This document shows, piece after piece, positions 38,704-46,981 of a stretch of DNA of 64,000 nt. Within the stretch, counting starts at the first letter, position 1. Every line of letters starts with the position of its first letter. A program made the position numbers and the translations under genes. The notes beneath the pieces were generated by a model. It did not search any database and was not told the origin of the DNA. It was given only the letters and a program-made list of their open reading frames with translations. Source of the stretch: Nocardia aurantia (GTDB lineage: Bacteria; Actinomycetota; Actinomycetes; Mycobacteriales; Mycobacteriaceae); assembly GCF_009604425.1 (NCBI RefSeq), contig NZ_WEGI01000014.1, forward strand, positions 248,001 to 312,000, in the 5' to 3' direction.

Positions 38704-39468
38704 ATGTCCGATCGAATTCTGCACGGGTACGCCGATATCGCCGCTGTCGGGACGCTGCTGGCGGATCCGACGCGGGCGCGGGTGCTCGCGGCGCTGGCCG
38801 ACGGGCGGGCTCTGCCTGCTTCGGTGCTGGCCGCGGAGGCCGGGGTGGCGGCCTCGACGGCCAGTGAGCATCTGTCGCGGCTGGTCGGTGGTGGTCTGCT
38901 CGTGGTCGAGCGGTCCGGCCGTCATCGGTATTACCGGCTGGCGAGCCCTGAGGTGGCGGCGGCGGTCGAGGCGATGGCGGTGCTGGCTCCGGACCGGCCG
39001 GTGCGATCGTTGCGCGAATCCACCCGCGCCGCCGCGCTGCGCCGGGCCCGCAGTTGTTACGACCACCTCGCCGGTCGGCTGGGTGTGGCGGTGACGGCCG
39101 CGCTACTGAGCCGGCAGGCTCTGGTTCGCACCGACGGTCTCGCGGGAAACGAACGGTCCGAGGGCGATCCGATCTCGGCGCCGATGTCCGAGCATCCGTA
39201 TCGGCTGGGTCCGAACGCGGAGCCGGTCTTCGCGGATCTGGGGATCGACCTCGCCGGTGCGCGCGGCGGTCGACGCCCGCTGCTGCGGTTCTGTGTGGAC
39301 TGGAGCGAACAGCGGCACCACCTCAGTGGCGCGCTGGGTGCGGCGATGCTCACCCGAATGGAGTCGGCGGGCTGGGTCGCTCGCCAGGATTCGCGGCGGG
39401 CGCTGCGCCTCACCGACCGCGGCGCGGACGAACTGCATCGGATACTCGGCGTCGCGCTCCCCGCCTGA
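38704..39468 (+). CDS. ArsR-type winged-helix regulator
   Basis: The 254-residue protein has an ArsR domain (GTLLADPTRARVLAALADGRALPASVLAAEAGVAASTASEHLSRLVGGGLLVVERSGRHRYYRLAS, about residues 15-80). A second domain of unknown type has conserved Cys/His (RARSCYDHLAGRLGVAV and LLRFCVDWSEQRHHLSG). The latter is found in actinobacterial repressors of this length and could bind a metal or ligand. A leaderless promoter is suggested by CAGACT 6 nt before the ATG. The perfect palindrome upstream and its copy in the exporter promoter at 35.4 kb point to a two-target regulon. Confidence 0.8.
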   Translation: MSDRILHGYADIAAVGTLLADPTRARVLAALADGRALPASVLAAEAGVAASTASEHLSRLVGGGLLVVERSGRHRYYRLASPEVAAAVEAMAVLAPDRPVRSLRESTRAAALRRARSCYDHLAGRLGVAVTAALLSRQALVRTDGLAGNERSEGDPISAPMSEHPYRLGPNAEPVFADLGIDLAGARGGRRPLLRFCVDWSEQRHHLSGALGAAMLTRMESAGWVARQDSRRALRLTDRGADELHRILGVALPA

Positions 39469-39471
39469 CCG

Positions 39472-39912
39472 TCACGCCAATTTCTCTGCCCGCTCCCGCA
39501 ATCCGGCGGTCATACCCGCGAACCCCCGCCGCATCGCGGCTCCCAGCGACGCCGCGACCACCGGCTGCAACCACCCGGCGAGTTCGAAATGCGAGTCGTA
39601 CCGGCACCGGTCCTCGCCCATCGGCGTGACGGTCTGGGTGCGCAGACTGTGCAACGCACCCAGCGGGACCGGCTTCATCGAGTAGCTGAATTCCGTTCCG
39701 GGCGTATGGGTTCGGATGAACTCCCGCTGCTTCCGCGGCTGCGACCCGGTCAGCCGCACCAGCATGTCGATCGGCTCCCCGGGGCGCAACGTCGTCCGGC
39801 ACTCCAGGGCGAACGGATTCCACTCCCCGTACGCCGCGAAATCGGTGAGCACCCGCCAGACGGTCTCGGCGCTCGCCCCGATCTCGGCACTCTCCTCGAT
39901 CACAAATCCCAT
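39472..39912 (-). CDS. SRPBCC (START-like) ligand-binding protein
   Basis: The 146-residue protein begins VIEESAEIGASAETVWRVLTDFAAYGEWNPF, the START/SRPBCC opening in which a long beta strand is followed by a helix and W-N-P. It ends with the long C-terminal helix (RRGFAGMTAGLRERAEKL). These small cavities bind hydrophobic ligands or catalyse polyketide-type cyclisation. No catalytic residues can be singled out. It converges with the ArsR gene, 3 bp apart. Confidence 0.72.
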   Translation of the reverse strand: MGFVIEESAEIGASAETVWRVLTDFAAYGEWNPFALECRTTLRPGEPIDMLVRLTGSQPRKQREFIRTHTPGTEFSYSMKPVPLGALHSLRTQTVTPMGEDRCRYDSHFELAGWLQPVVAASLGAAMRRGFAGMTAGLRERAEKLA

Positions 39913-39947
39913 ACCCGCACCCTAACTGAAACCTGTTCTACAAGCTC

Positions 39948-40799
39948 TCAGTCGAGGAATACAGCGTCCAGCGTCCGGGCATCGACGGCCCGGTCGATCC
40001 ACGCCTCGATCGTCTGCCGATCGGTGCACGCCCGAATCTTCGCCACCACATCCTTGGTCACCTCGAAGCCGCGGCGGTGCAATACCCGCAAGAGCGACTC
40101 GGCCTCCCCGTCGATCTTTCCGTCGTTGTAGAAGTGCCGCGTGTAGGCCATCTTGTACTTGTGCTCACTGCTGCTCATCAAATTCTCCAGGTAGCGTCGG
40201 GTCGGCTTCGGCATGTTCGCGCCGACCAGGTCAATGTATCGCAGATACTTCTCGTCGTCACCGATTGCGTCGACCAATGCGCGGAGGATCGCCTCGATTT
40301 GCGGATTCCTGCGATGCACGATCGCGAATATCGCGGCCAATCGAATATTCTCGGCGACGACGACGGGATCGGTGACGACCGGTAGATCGCTCGGACCGAT
40401 CACCCACGGTACGAAAGTGCATCCGGAGGTGATCTCGATCGCCTCGCGGCAATGTTGTGCCGCTCGCTCGGTCGGGCACATGACGAGCAGCAGAGTAGGA
40501 CAGCGCAAACGGCTGCGCAGGGTGGTGAGATAGACCGGCCAGGTCCACGCCTTGTCCGGGTCGTGTCGTAACTGGATCTCGATCACGATGGCCAGACGTG
40601 GTTCCGATCCGAACGTCAGGACCACCACGCCGTCGGACCGATATTCGGTCGGGTCGATATCGGGGAAGTCCCCCGATTCCCGTCGGACATCGTCGTAGCT
40701 CGGAAGCGAATCACGCCGGTGCATTCTGTGGAGGTCGACGGTCAGAGTCGGCGTTTCCCGTAGGAGATCCGCGAACGACTCGTGAAGAAGTGTGGGCAT
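39948..40799 (-). CDS. PD-(D/E)XK nuclease-like protein (Rpn/transposase-associated type)
   Basis: The 283-residue protein resembles a large actinobacterial group of Rpn-like proteins. It has MPTLLHESFADLLRETP at the N-terminus, YRSDGVVVLTFGSEPRLAIVIEIQL carrying the D and E-x-Q of a PD-(D/E)XK core, and WPVYLTTLRSRLRCPTLLLVMCP. C-terminal repeats such as ESLLRVLHRRGFEVTKDVVAKIRACTDRQTIEAWIDRAV follow. Function in the group is uncertain, with DNA-end cutting or recombination suggested. The start at 40799 is chosen by similarity to family N-termini. Base composition is somewhat lower in GC than the neighbours, and copies often spread within genomes. Confidence 0.65.
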   Translation of the reverse strand: MPTLLHESFADLLRETPTLTVDLHRMHRRDSLPSYDDVRRESGDFPDIDPTEYRSDGVVVLTFGSEPRLAIVIEIQLRHDPDKAWTWPVYLTTLRSRLRCPTLLLVMCPTERAAQHCREAIEITSGCTFVPWVIGPSDLPVVTDPVVVAENIRLAAIFAIVHRRNPQIEAILRALVDAIGDDEKYLRYIDLVGANMPKPTRRYLENLMSSSEHKYKMAYTRHFYNDGKIDGEAESLLRVLHRRGFEVTKDVVAKIRACTDRQTIEAWIDRAVDARTLDAVFLD

Positions 40800-40911
40800 A
40801 ACGGGCACTTTATCCACAAGGAAAGTTCTGTCAAAATTGTCGACCGTCCGGTCCGCATTTATTGCGAATTCACGAACCGCGATTTCGTATATTCATTTTT
40901 CGATTATTCGA
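40800..40911. other. AT-rich spacer
   Basis: Bases 40850-40911 contain runs such as TATATTCATTTTTCGATTATTCG, far more AT-rich than the rest of the window, between the nuclease-like gene and the end of the TetR gene. No gene or clear terminator was recognised; it may mark a junction of transferred DNA. Confidence 0.4.
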
Positions 40912-41484
40912 TTACTTCGCACCGGCGGTCAGCATCCGCTCGATGAGCAGTCGCGCCGCGCGATCGACCCGCTCGTAGTCGCCGGTGACCAGCCGGTCCT
41001 GGAGCAACCCGCGGATTCCCGAGATCAGGACGGTGGCGGTGGATTCCGGGTCGGCGACGGTCGGGTGGAAGCGGGACAGGGTGGTGGTGAGCGCTTCGAC
41101 CAGGACGTGGACGGCGTCCTGCGCGTAGCCGCGGAAGGGGCTGCCGGGGATCGAGGCGACGCCGAGGACCTGGAGCAGTACCCGGGTACTGGAGATCCAG
41201 TCGGCGGTGGTGTTCACGCAGAAGGATTCGGTCATGACCGTGCGGAGGGTCGCCAGATCCGGGATGCCGGCGAACATCCCGGCGATGTCGGGGCGCTGGG
41301 TCTCCAGGGCCGCGATCAGCATCTGCTCCTTGCTGCCGAAGTAGTGGATCAGCATGCGGGAGCTGGTGCCGAGGTAGTCCGCGAGGGGGCGCAGCGACAA
41401 TTCGGTCAATCCGTATTCACCGAGATAACCGATGACGCCGGACAGCAGTTCGGCGCGGCGGGCGTGGTCGAGGGGCCTGGGCAC
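40912..41484 (-). CDS. TetR-family regulator
   Basis: The 190-residue protein has a TetR HTH (LGEYGLTELSLRPLADYLGTSSRMLIHYFGSKEQML, about residues 20-55) followed by an all-helical effector domain. GTG 41484 fits the usual N-terminal length; an ATG frame 13 codons longer exists. The neighbours on either side are unrelated, so its target cannot be inferred, though it might control the gene upstream at 41732. Confidence 0.7.
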   Translation of the reverse strand: MPRPLDHARRAELLSGVIGYLGEYGLTELSLRPLADYLGTSSRMLIHYFGSKEQMLIAALETQRPDIAGMFAGIPDLATLRTVMTESFCVNTTADWISSTRVLLQVLGVASIPGSPFRGYAQDAVHVLVEALTTTLSRFHPTVADPESTATVLISGIRGLLQDRLVTGDYERVDRAARLLIERMLTAGAK

Positions 41485-41731
41485 CCGTCGACTGTAGCCA
41501 TGCTCCACGACGCGCCGAAACACGCGGGGCGAGGGTTACAGATGGGCTACACTGGAAATCGCTGACCGGAACGGCCTTTCGCCGTCCGCCCGAAAATGCG
41601 GTACCAAAAAAGAACTCCTGCAGTGGCGGTCGTATACCGGTTCCGCCTCGCGTTCGCCGAGTCCGGTCGAATCCCTCGATGCGCGCTCCGGTTGTCGCTG
41701 CGTTCCACACTTCCCATCGAAGGAGGCCGTC

Positions 41732-42583
41732 ATGCGGCTGGGACTGGACTATGCCGGTGGTCGGCCCGGTGGTGGCGCCATCGCCGCCGCCGGATACACA
41801 TTCGTCGTCCGCTACCTCAGCGACGGCGGGCCCGGCCTACCGGGCAAACTGCTCACCCCCGCCGAGGCGGATGACCTGCGCGCCAACAATATCGACATCG
41901 TCTCCAACTGGGAGACCACGGCGTCGCGGATGCTCGACGGGTACGACGCCGGCGCCCGGGACGCGCAAGCGGCCCGCGCCCAGGCCCTGGCCTGCGGCGG
42001 CAGCGCGGAACGGCCGATCTACTTCTCCGCCGATTTCGATGCCACACCCGCACAACAAATTCCGATCGACGACTACCTGCGCGGCGCCGGTTCGGTGCTG
42101 CACCCGTCGAATGTCGGTATCTACGGCGGATATTGGCCCGTCTCGAGGGCATTGGATCACGGCACCGCCAGGTGGGCATGGCAGACCGGGGCCTGGTCCG
42201 GCGGAAACACCGATTCGCGCATCAACCTGTATCAGCGCATCGGGTTCGTCCGCGTCGGCGGCGTGCAATGCGACGTGAACGAGGCTCGCACAGACGATTT
42301 CGGGCAATGGTCGAAAACCAGCAAGGGAGGCGAGATGCAGTTGACGGACACCCTGACCGATGCATACGGGAATCCGGTGACGGTCGGCGACATTCTGAAG
42401 TGGATCAGCTTTCACGCCGATCTCACGGTGGACGAACTCGGTGGCCCCGGTTCGCGGACGGCGCTGCCACCCGATCAGAAGATGACCGGGCACCCGGCCC
42501 TCGGCGGCCGCACCATCGTCGGTGCGATCGCGGAGATCGGCCAGGCGCTGAAACTCCCCGGTTTCGATCCGGGCCGGGCCTGA
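41732..42583 (+). CDS. DUF1906 (glycoside-hydrolase-like) protein
   Basis: The 283-residue protein has LGLDYAGGRPGGGAIAAAGYTFVVRYLS at the N-terminus, VSNWETTASRMLDGYDAG, RPIYFSADFDATP and INLYQRIGF. This is the TIM-barrel pattern of DUF1906/Rv2525c-like proteins related to GH25-type lysozymes, with acidic residues on the barrel rim. The last 90 residues form a separate small region. No signal peptide is visible. Such proteins occur in cell-wall metabolism and in actinophage endolysins. GAAGGAGG lies 5 nt before the ATG. Not linked to other phage genes here. Confidence 0.72.
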   Translation: MRLGLDYAGGRPGGGAIAAAGYTFVVRYLSDGGPGLPGKLLTPAEADDLRANNIDIVSNWETTASRMLDGYDAGARDAQAARAQALACGGSAERPIYFSADFDATPAQQIPIDDYLRGAGSVLHPSNVGIYGGYWPVSRALDHGTARWAWQTGAWSGGNTDSRINLYQRIGFVRVGGVQCDVNEARTDDFGQWSKTSKGGEMQLTDTLTDAYGNPVTVGDILKWISFHADLTVDELGGPGSRTALPPDQKMTGHPALGGRTIVGAIAEIGQALKLPGFDPGRA

Positions 42584-42631
42584 GCCCGAGTTCCGATGGC
42601 GGCGCGCTGGTTCGACCGGCGCGCCGCTTGA

Positions 42632-42649
42632 CTGTAGCGATCGCTACAG
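42632..42649. promoter_or_regulatory. 18-bp perfect palindromic operator of the ketoacyl synthase
   Basis: CTGTAGCGATCGCTACAG is perfectly symmetric. It overlaps the -35 (TTGACT, 42628-42633) and fills the spacer of a promoter ending 14 bp before the ATG at 42664. A TetR- or FadR-type repressor is the likely binder; none is encoded adjacent to the gene. Confidence 0.7.
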
Positions 42650-42663
42650 GTACTCCTGACCGC

Positions 42664-43905
42664 ATGACTGTAACGACTGCTTCACAAACCCGCGGTGTCG
42701 TCGTGACCGGAATGGCCGCGACAACCTCGCTGGGGGTGGATCTCGCGGCGACCTGGGCCGCGCTGCTGGCCGGGCAGAGCGGAATCGGGCCGCTGGACGA
42801 CGATTTCGTCGCCGCCCACGACCTGCCGGTGCGGATCGGCGGCAAGCTGCGGCAGTCGCCGGGGGACCGGCTCACCCGGGTCGAGCAGCGGCGGCACTCG
42901 TTCGTGCAGCAATTGGCGCTGGTGCTCGGCCGGGAGGTGTGGCAGGACGCCGGCGCGCCCGAGGTCGACGGGGAGCGCCTCGCGGTCGCGATCGGTACCG
43001 GGCTCGGCGGCGGCGACGCCTTCGTGACCGCGGTCGACGCGATGCGCACCGGCGGCTATCGCAAGGTGCCGCCGCTGACGGTGCCGATGGTCATGCCGAA
43101 CGGCCCGGCCGCCCGGGTCGGGCTCGAATTCGCCGCCAGGGCAGGCGTTTACGCGCCGACCTCGGCCTGCTCGTCGGGGGCCGAGGCGGTCGCGCACGGC
43201 TGGCGGCTGATCGCCACCGGCGAGGCCGATGTGGTGATCGCGGGCGGCGTCGAGGGCTACATCGAGGCCGTGCCGATCGCCAGTTTCGCCATGATGCGCG
43301 CGATGAGCACCCGCAACGACGAACCGGCCCGCGCTTCGCGGCCGTTCGACCGCGACCGGGACGGCTTCGTCTTCGGTGAGGCGGGAGCGCTGCTGGTGCT
43401 GGAGTCCGAGCGCTGCGCGGCCGCGCGCGGCGCCACCGTCCACGGCCGGTTGCTCGGGGCCGGTATCACCTCCGACGGCTACCACATCACCGGCTCCGAG
43501 CCGGACGGCGCGGGTGCGGCGCGCGCGATGCGGAAGGCGATCGAATCGGCGGGGCTGAGCGGCGCCGACATCCGGCATGTGAACGCACATGCGACTGCCA
43601 CCCGGGTCGGTGACGCGTCCGAGGCGAACGCCATCACCGCTGTCAGTCCCGGCGCCGCGGTGTATGCGCCGAAGTCGGCGCTGGGCCATTCCATCGGCGC
43701 GGTGGGCGCGCTGGAAGCCATCCTCACGGTGTGCGCGCTGCGCGATCAGGCGATCCCGCCGACCCTGAATTTCGAACACCCCGACCCCGCCGTCGACCTC
43801 GATATCGTGCACGGCGGGGCCCGGCCGCAGCGCATGGATCACGCGCTGAGCAACTCGTTCGGTTTCGGCGGGCACAACGTGGCGCTCGCCTTCGGCCGCG
43901 CCTGA
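42664..43905 (+). CDS. beta-ketoacyl-ACP synthase (KAS II/KasA type)
   Basis: The 413-residue condensing enzyme has the catalytic triad Cys169 (TSACSSGAEA), His309 (HVNAHATAT) and His342 (LGHSIGAVGALEA), spaced as in KasA/FabF. It has NGPAARVGLEFAARAGV and a FGFGGHN end motif. It elongates acyl-ACP with malonyl-ACP. No acyl carrier, reductase or second Kas gene is next to it, unlike the normal mycolic-acid operon. It may supply a special fatty acid under control of the palindrome at 42632. A short run MTVTTASQTRG precedes the fold. Confidence 0.88.
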   Translation: MTVTTASQTRGVVVTGMAATTSLGVDLAATWAALLAGQSGIGPLDDDFVAAHDLPVRIGGKLRQSPGDRLTRVEQRRHSFVQQLALVLGREVWQDAGAPEVDGERLAVAIGTGLGGGDAFVTAVDAMRTGGYRKVPPLTVPMVMPNGPAARVGLEFAARAGVYAPTSACSSGAEAVAHGWRLIATGEADVVIAGGVEGYIEAVPIASFAMMRAMSTRNDEPARASRPFDRDRDGFVFGEAGALLVLESERCAAARGATVHGRLLGAGITSDGYHITGSEPDGAGAARAMRKAIESAGLSGADIRHVNAHATATRVGDASEANAITAVSPGAAVYAPKSALGHSIGAVGALEAILTVCALRDQAIPPTLNFEHPDPAVDLDIVHGGARPQRMDHALSNSFGFGGHNVALAFGRA

Positions 43906-44020
43906 TTCACGCGGCCCCGACCTGCGCCGGAATCGCGGTGAACGCAAACCTGGTGCGGGCCGCGACGGCGCGATTCGATACGGTTTCCGTAGATAGTCGT
44001 GTCGAATCCCGAGGTAGCCG

Positions 44021-45670
44021 ATGAGTGAAGTGTCGATCGCGTGGGTGGATGGTGCCCTGGAAACCATTGATCAGCGCGCGCTGCCGCAACAGCTGCGGCC
44101 GCTGCGGATCACCACGGTCGACCAGGTCATCGACGCCATCCAGACCCTCGCGATCCGCGGCGCCCCGGCGATCGGGGTGTCCGGGGCGTTCGGTGTGGTG
44201 CTCGCCGCGCACGCGTTCCCGGACGATCCGGCCGCCGTACGCGCCGAGGCCGAGCGCATCGCGTCGGCCCGGCCCACCGCGGTGAACCTGGCCTGGGGTG
44301 TGCGGCGCGCGCTGAGCCGGCTCGACGAGGGCGCGCAGGCGGTGCTGGACGAGGCGCTGGCGATGCTCGCGGAGGACGGCCGGGTCAACCGGGCCGCCGC
44401 CGCGCACGCCGCCGATCTGCTGCAACAGCTGCTGCCGGGGCGCCCACTGCGGATTCTCACCCATTGCAACACCGGACGGTTGGCCACCACCGCCTTCGGT
44501 ACCGCGCTCGGCGCGCTGCGGGTGCTGCACGAGCGCGGGGCGCTGGAGACGGTGCTGGTCGACGAGACCCGGCCCCTGTTGCAGGGCGCGCGGCTCACCG
44601 CGTGGGAGCTGGCCGAGGCCGGCATCCCGCACCGGCTCACGATCGACTCGGCGGCGGCGTGGGCGATGGCGACCGGGCAGGTCGACGCGGTGATCGTCGG
44701 GGCCGACCGGGTCACCGCCGACGGTTCGGTGGCGAACAAGATCGGTACCTACAGCCTGGCGCTGGCCGCCCACCACCACGGCCTGCCGTTCGTCGTGGTG
44801 GCGCCGGAGTCCACCCGCGACCCGCACACCGCGACCGGCGCCGAGATCGTCGTCGAGCAGCGCGCCGCGGCGGAGATCACCCATGTGGCCGGAGTAGCCA
44901 CAGCGCCGGAAGGTACGGCCGTGTTCAACCCCGCCTTCGACGTGACGCCACCGGAACTGGTCACCGCCGTCGTGACCGAGAACGGGGTGGTCGGCCGCGT
45001 GCGAACACCGCGCGGCACCGACGGCAGTGTCGCATCCGGCACCGACCGCACTGTCGCATCGAGTGCCGTTGCGGGCGAGGCCGATTCGGCCGGTGACCGG
45101 ATCGCCGGGATCGCCCGAGAGCTGTACGCGCAGGGCTGGATGCCGGGCACCGCCGGGAACATCTCGGTGCGCGAGGGCGATACCGCCGTCGTGACCGGAA
45201 GTGGTTTGTCCAAGGGCGAACTCACCGCCGCCGACGTCGTCGGGGTGCGTGTCACCGACTCTGCCGCGGTGTCCGGGACGCGGAAACCGTCCGCGGAGAC
45301 CACGATTCACACCGCGGTCTACCGGGCCACCGGCGCGGACGCGGTGGTGCACGTGCATCCGCCGCACGCCACCGCGCGCTCCGCCGGCGCCGCGGAATCG
45401 TTGCGGTTCACCGGTTACGAGCTCATCAAGGGGCTCGGGACGAGCGAAACCATTGACATTCCGGTGTTCGCCAATCACCCTGACGTACCGCGCATCGGTG
45501 CCGACATCGAGCGCTACCTGATCGAGCACCCCGACGCGCCGCCGGTGCTGTTCATCGCCGGCCACGGCATCACCGCGTGGGGAGCGAGCCTCGCCCAGGC
45601 CCGCGACCGCGCGGAATGCCTGGAGGCGATGTGCGAGCTGGTGACGCTCACCGGCCGCCGCGAGATCTGA
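44021..45670 (+). CDS. mtnA-mtnB: fused methylthioribose-1-P isomerase / methylthioribulose-1-P dehydratase
   Basis: The 549-residue protein joins two salvage enzymes. Residues about 1-330 are MtnA: ITTVDQVIDAIQTLAIRGAPAIG, active-site Cys149 in LTHCNTGRLATT and Asp229 in IVGADRVTADGSVANK. Residues about 358-549 are MtnB, a class II aldolase fold: MPGTAGNISVRE, ETTIHTAVYRATGADAVVHVHPPHA and FIAGHGITAWG carry the zinc histidines. It isomerises 5-methylthioribose-1-P and then dehydrates the product. The 25-30 residue linker contains a 24-bp tandem repeat. It is the first gene of an mtnAB-mtnD-mtnC operon. Confidence 0.93.
   Translation: MSEVSIAWVDGALETIDQRALPQQLRPLRITTVDQVIDAIQTLAIRGAPAIGVSGAFGVVLAAHAFPDDPAAVRAEAERIASARPTAVNLAWGVRRALSRLDEGAQAVLDEALAMLAEDGRVNRAAAAHAADLLQQLLPGRPLRILTHCNTGRLATTAFGTALGALRVLHERGALETVLVDETRPLLQGARLTAWELAEAGIPHRLTIDSAAAWAMATGQVDAVIVGADRVTADGSVANKIGTYSLALAAHHHGLPFVVVAPESTRDPHTATGAEIVVEQRAAAEITHVAGVATAPEGTAVFNPAFDVTPPELVTAVVTENGVVGRVRTPRGTDGSVASGTDRTVASSAVAGEADSAGDRIAGIARELYAQGWMPGTAGNISVREGDTAVVTGSGLSKGELTAADVVGVRVTDSAAVSGTRKPSAETTIHTAVYRATGADAVVHVHPPHATARSAGAAESLRFTGYELIKGLGTSETIDIPVFANHPDVPRIGADIERYLIEHPDAPPVLFIAGHGITAWGASLAQARDRAECLEAMCELVTLTGRREI
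45014..45061 (+). repeat. 24-bp tandem duplication in the MtnA-MtnB linker
   Basis: Two 24-bp copies (45014-45037, 45038-45061) both begin GGCACCGAC and end GTCGCATC, differing at three positions. They encode the repeated peptide GTDGSVAS / GTDRTVAS. The duplication lengthens the interdomain linker without breaking the frame. Confidence 0.75.
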
Positions 45671-45700
45671 TCCACCCGCCGTTCCCGAGGAGCACTGACC

Positions 45701-46291
45701 ATGACGCTGCTGCAGATCATGTCCGACACCGACGCCGGTGACGTCCGGCTGCGCACCACCGACGCCGAGGTCATCGGCGCCGAACTGTCCCGGCGCGGAA
45801 TCCTTTTCGATCGCTGGCCCGCGCTGGAGAGCGTGACCGCCGCGACCACGAACGAGCAGTTGCTCGCGGACTACGCGGACCGCCTCGCCGAGCTCAACGC
45901 CGACGGCCGCTACAAGCACATCGATATCGCCCGCATCCACCCGGACGACAGCAACCCGGACTGGCCCGCGACCGCCGCGGGCGCGCGCGCGAAGTTCCTC
46001 GCCGAGCACCGGCACGCCGAGGACGAGGTGCGGTTCTTCGCCGCGGGCGTGGGCTGCTTCTACCTGCACCTGGGTGACGAGGTCCTGGCCACGGTGTGTT
46101 CCGCCGGCGATCTGGTGTCGGTGCCCGCGGGTACCCGGCACTGGTTCGACATGGGTGCCCGGCCGGCGTTCGTGGCCGTCCGTTTCTTCGAGGAGGAGGA
46201 CGGCTGGATCGGCGACTTCACCGGTGACACCATCGGCGAGCAGTTCCCGACCCTCGACGAACTGGTCGCCGGCACCGCCGCCGGCCGATGA
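45701..46291 (+). CDS. mtnD: acireductone dioxygenase
   Basis: The 196-residue cupin has the ARD metal set: His103 and His105 (EHRHAEDEVRFF), Glu109 and His147 (AGTRHWFDMG). It begins TLLQIMSDTDA and has the usual length. With Fe it converts acireductone to the keto acid of methionine plus formate. It sits 30 bp after mtnAB and its stop overlaps the mtnC start (ATGA). Confidence 0.93.
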   Translation: MTLLQIMSDTDAGDVRLRTTDAEVIGAELSRRGILFDRWPALESVTAATTNEQLLADYADRLAELNADGRYKHIDIARIHPDDSNPDWPATAAGARAKFLAEHRHAEDEVRFFAAGVGCFYLHLGDEVLATVCSAGDLVSVPAGTRHWFDMGARPAFVAVRFFEEEDGWIGDFTGDTIGEQFPTLDELVAGTAAGR

Positions 46292-46977
46292 TCACGACGA
46301 TCGTCGTCGACATCGAGGGCACCACCAGCCCGACGGCCGCGGTCCGCGAGGACCTGTACGGCTATACGCGGCAACGGCTTCCGCAGTGGCTGGCGGCCGA
46401 CCGCGACGGCGCGGCCGTCGACGTGATCGCCGCCACCCGGAAGCTGGCGAACCGGCCGGACGCCGATGCGGCCGAGGTCGCGGACATCCTCGTGGGCTGG
46501 CTGAACTCCGATGTGAAGGCCGAACCGCTGAAGACCGCGCAGGGCGTCATCTGCGCGGAGGGCTTCCGCACGGGGGCGCTGCACGGGGAGTTCTTCCCCG
46601 ACGCGCCGCCCGCGCTGCGGGCCTGGCACGCGGCCGGGATCGCCCTGTACGTCTACTCGTCCGGGTCGGTGCGCAACCAGCAGGACTGGTTCGCGCACGC
46701 CCGCGGCGGCGAGCTGGCCTCGCTGATCGGCGGCTGGTTCGATCTCAACAACGCCGGCGCCAAGCGCGAACCGGCCTCGTACGAGAAGATCGCGGGCGCG
46801 ATCGGCGCCGGCCCGGACCGGATCCTGTTCCTGTCCGACCATCCGGACGAGGTCGACGCCGCGGTGTCGGCGGGCTGGCACGCCGTCGGCGTGACCCGGC
46901 CCGGCGAGCCGAATTCGGCACGGCCGCCGCACCGTTGGATCGGTTCGTTCGCCGAGCTGGACCCCGCGGCGTTCTGA
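46288..46977 (+). CDS. mtnC: enolase-phosphatase E1
   Basis: The 229-residue HAD phosphatase starts with MITTIVVDIEGTTSP (nucleophile Asp and D-x-E-G-T), has LYVYSSGSVRNQQDWF (motif II) and ILFLSDHPDEVDAA (motif IV). It makes acireductone from diketomethylthiopentyl-1-phosphate by enolisation and dephosphorylation. Overlapping start with mtnD indicates coupled expression. It is the last gene of the salvage operon and converges with the conservon GTPase 4 bp downstream. Confidence 0.92.
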   Translation: MITTIVVDIEGTTSPTAAVREDLYGYTRQRLPQWLAADRDGAAVDVIAATRKLANRPDADAAEVADILVGWLNSDVKAEPLKTAQGVICAEGFRTGALHGEFFPDAPPALRAWHAAGIALYVYSSGSVRNQQDWFAHARGGELASLIGGWFDLNNAGAKREPASYEKIAGAIGAGPDRILFLSDHPDEVDAAVSAGWHAVGVTRPGEPNSARPPHRWIGSFAELDPAAF

Positions 46978-46981
46978 TCCC

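Noticed and set aside
41636..41700. tRNA 3' end or attachment site near GGTCGAATCC
   Set aside because: A T-loop-like word occurs, but no stems pair and no integrase is present, so it is chance.
43906..44020. SAM riboswitch before the methionine salvage operon
   Set aside because: The 115-bp leader shows no conserved SAM riboswitch core or terminator/antiterminator pair.
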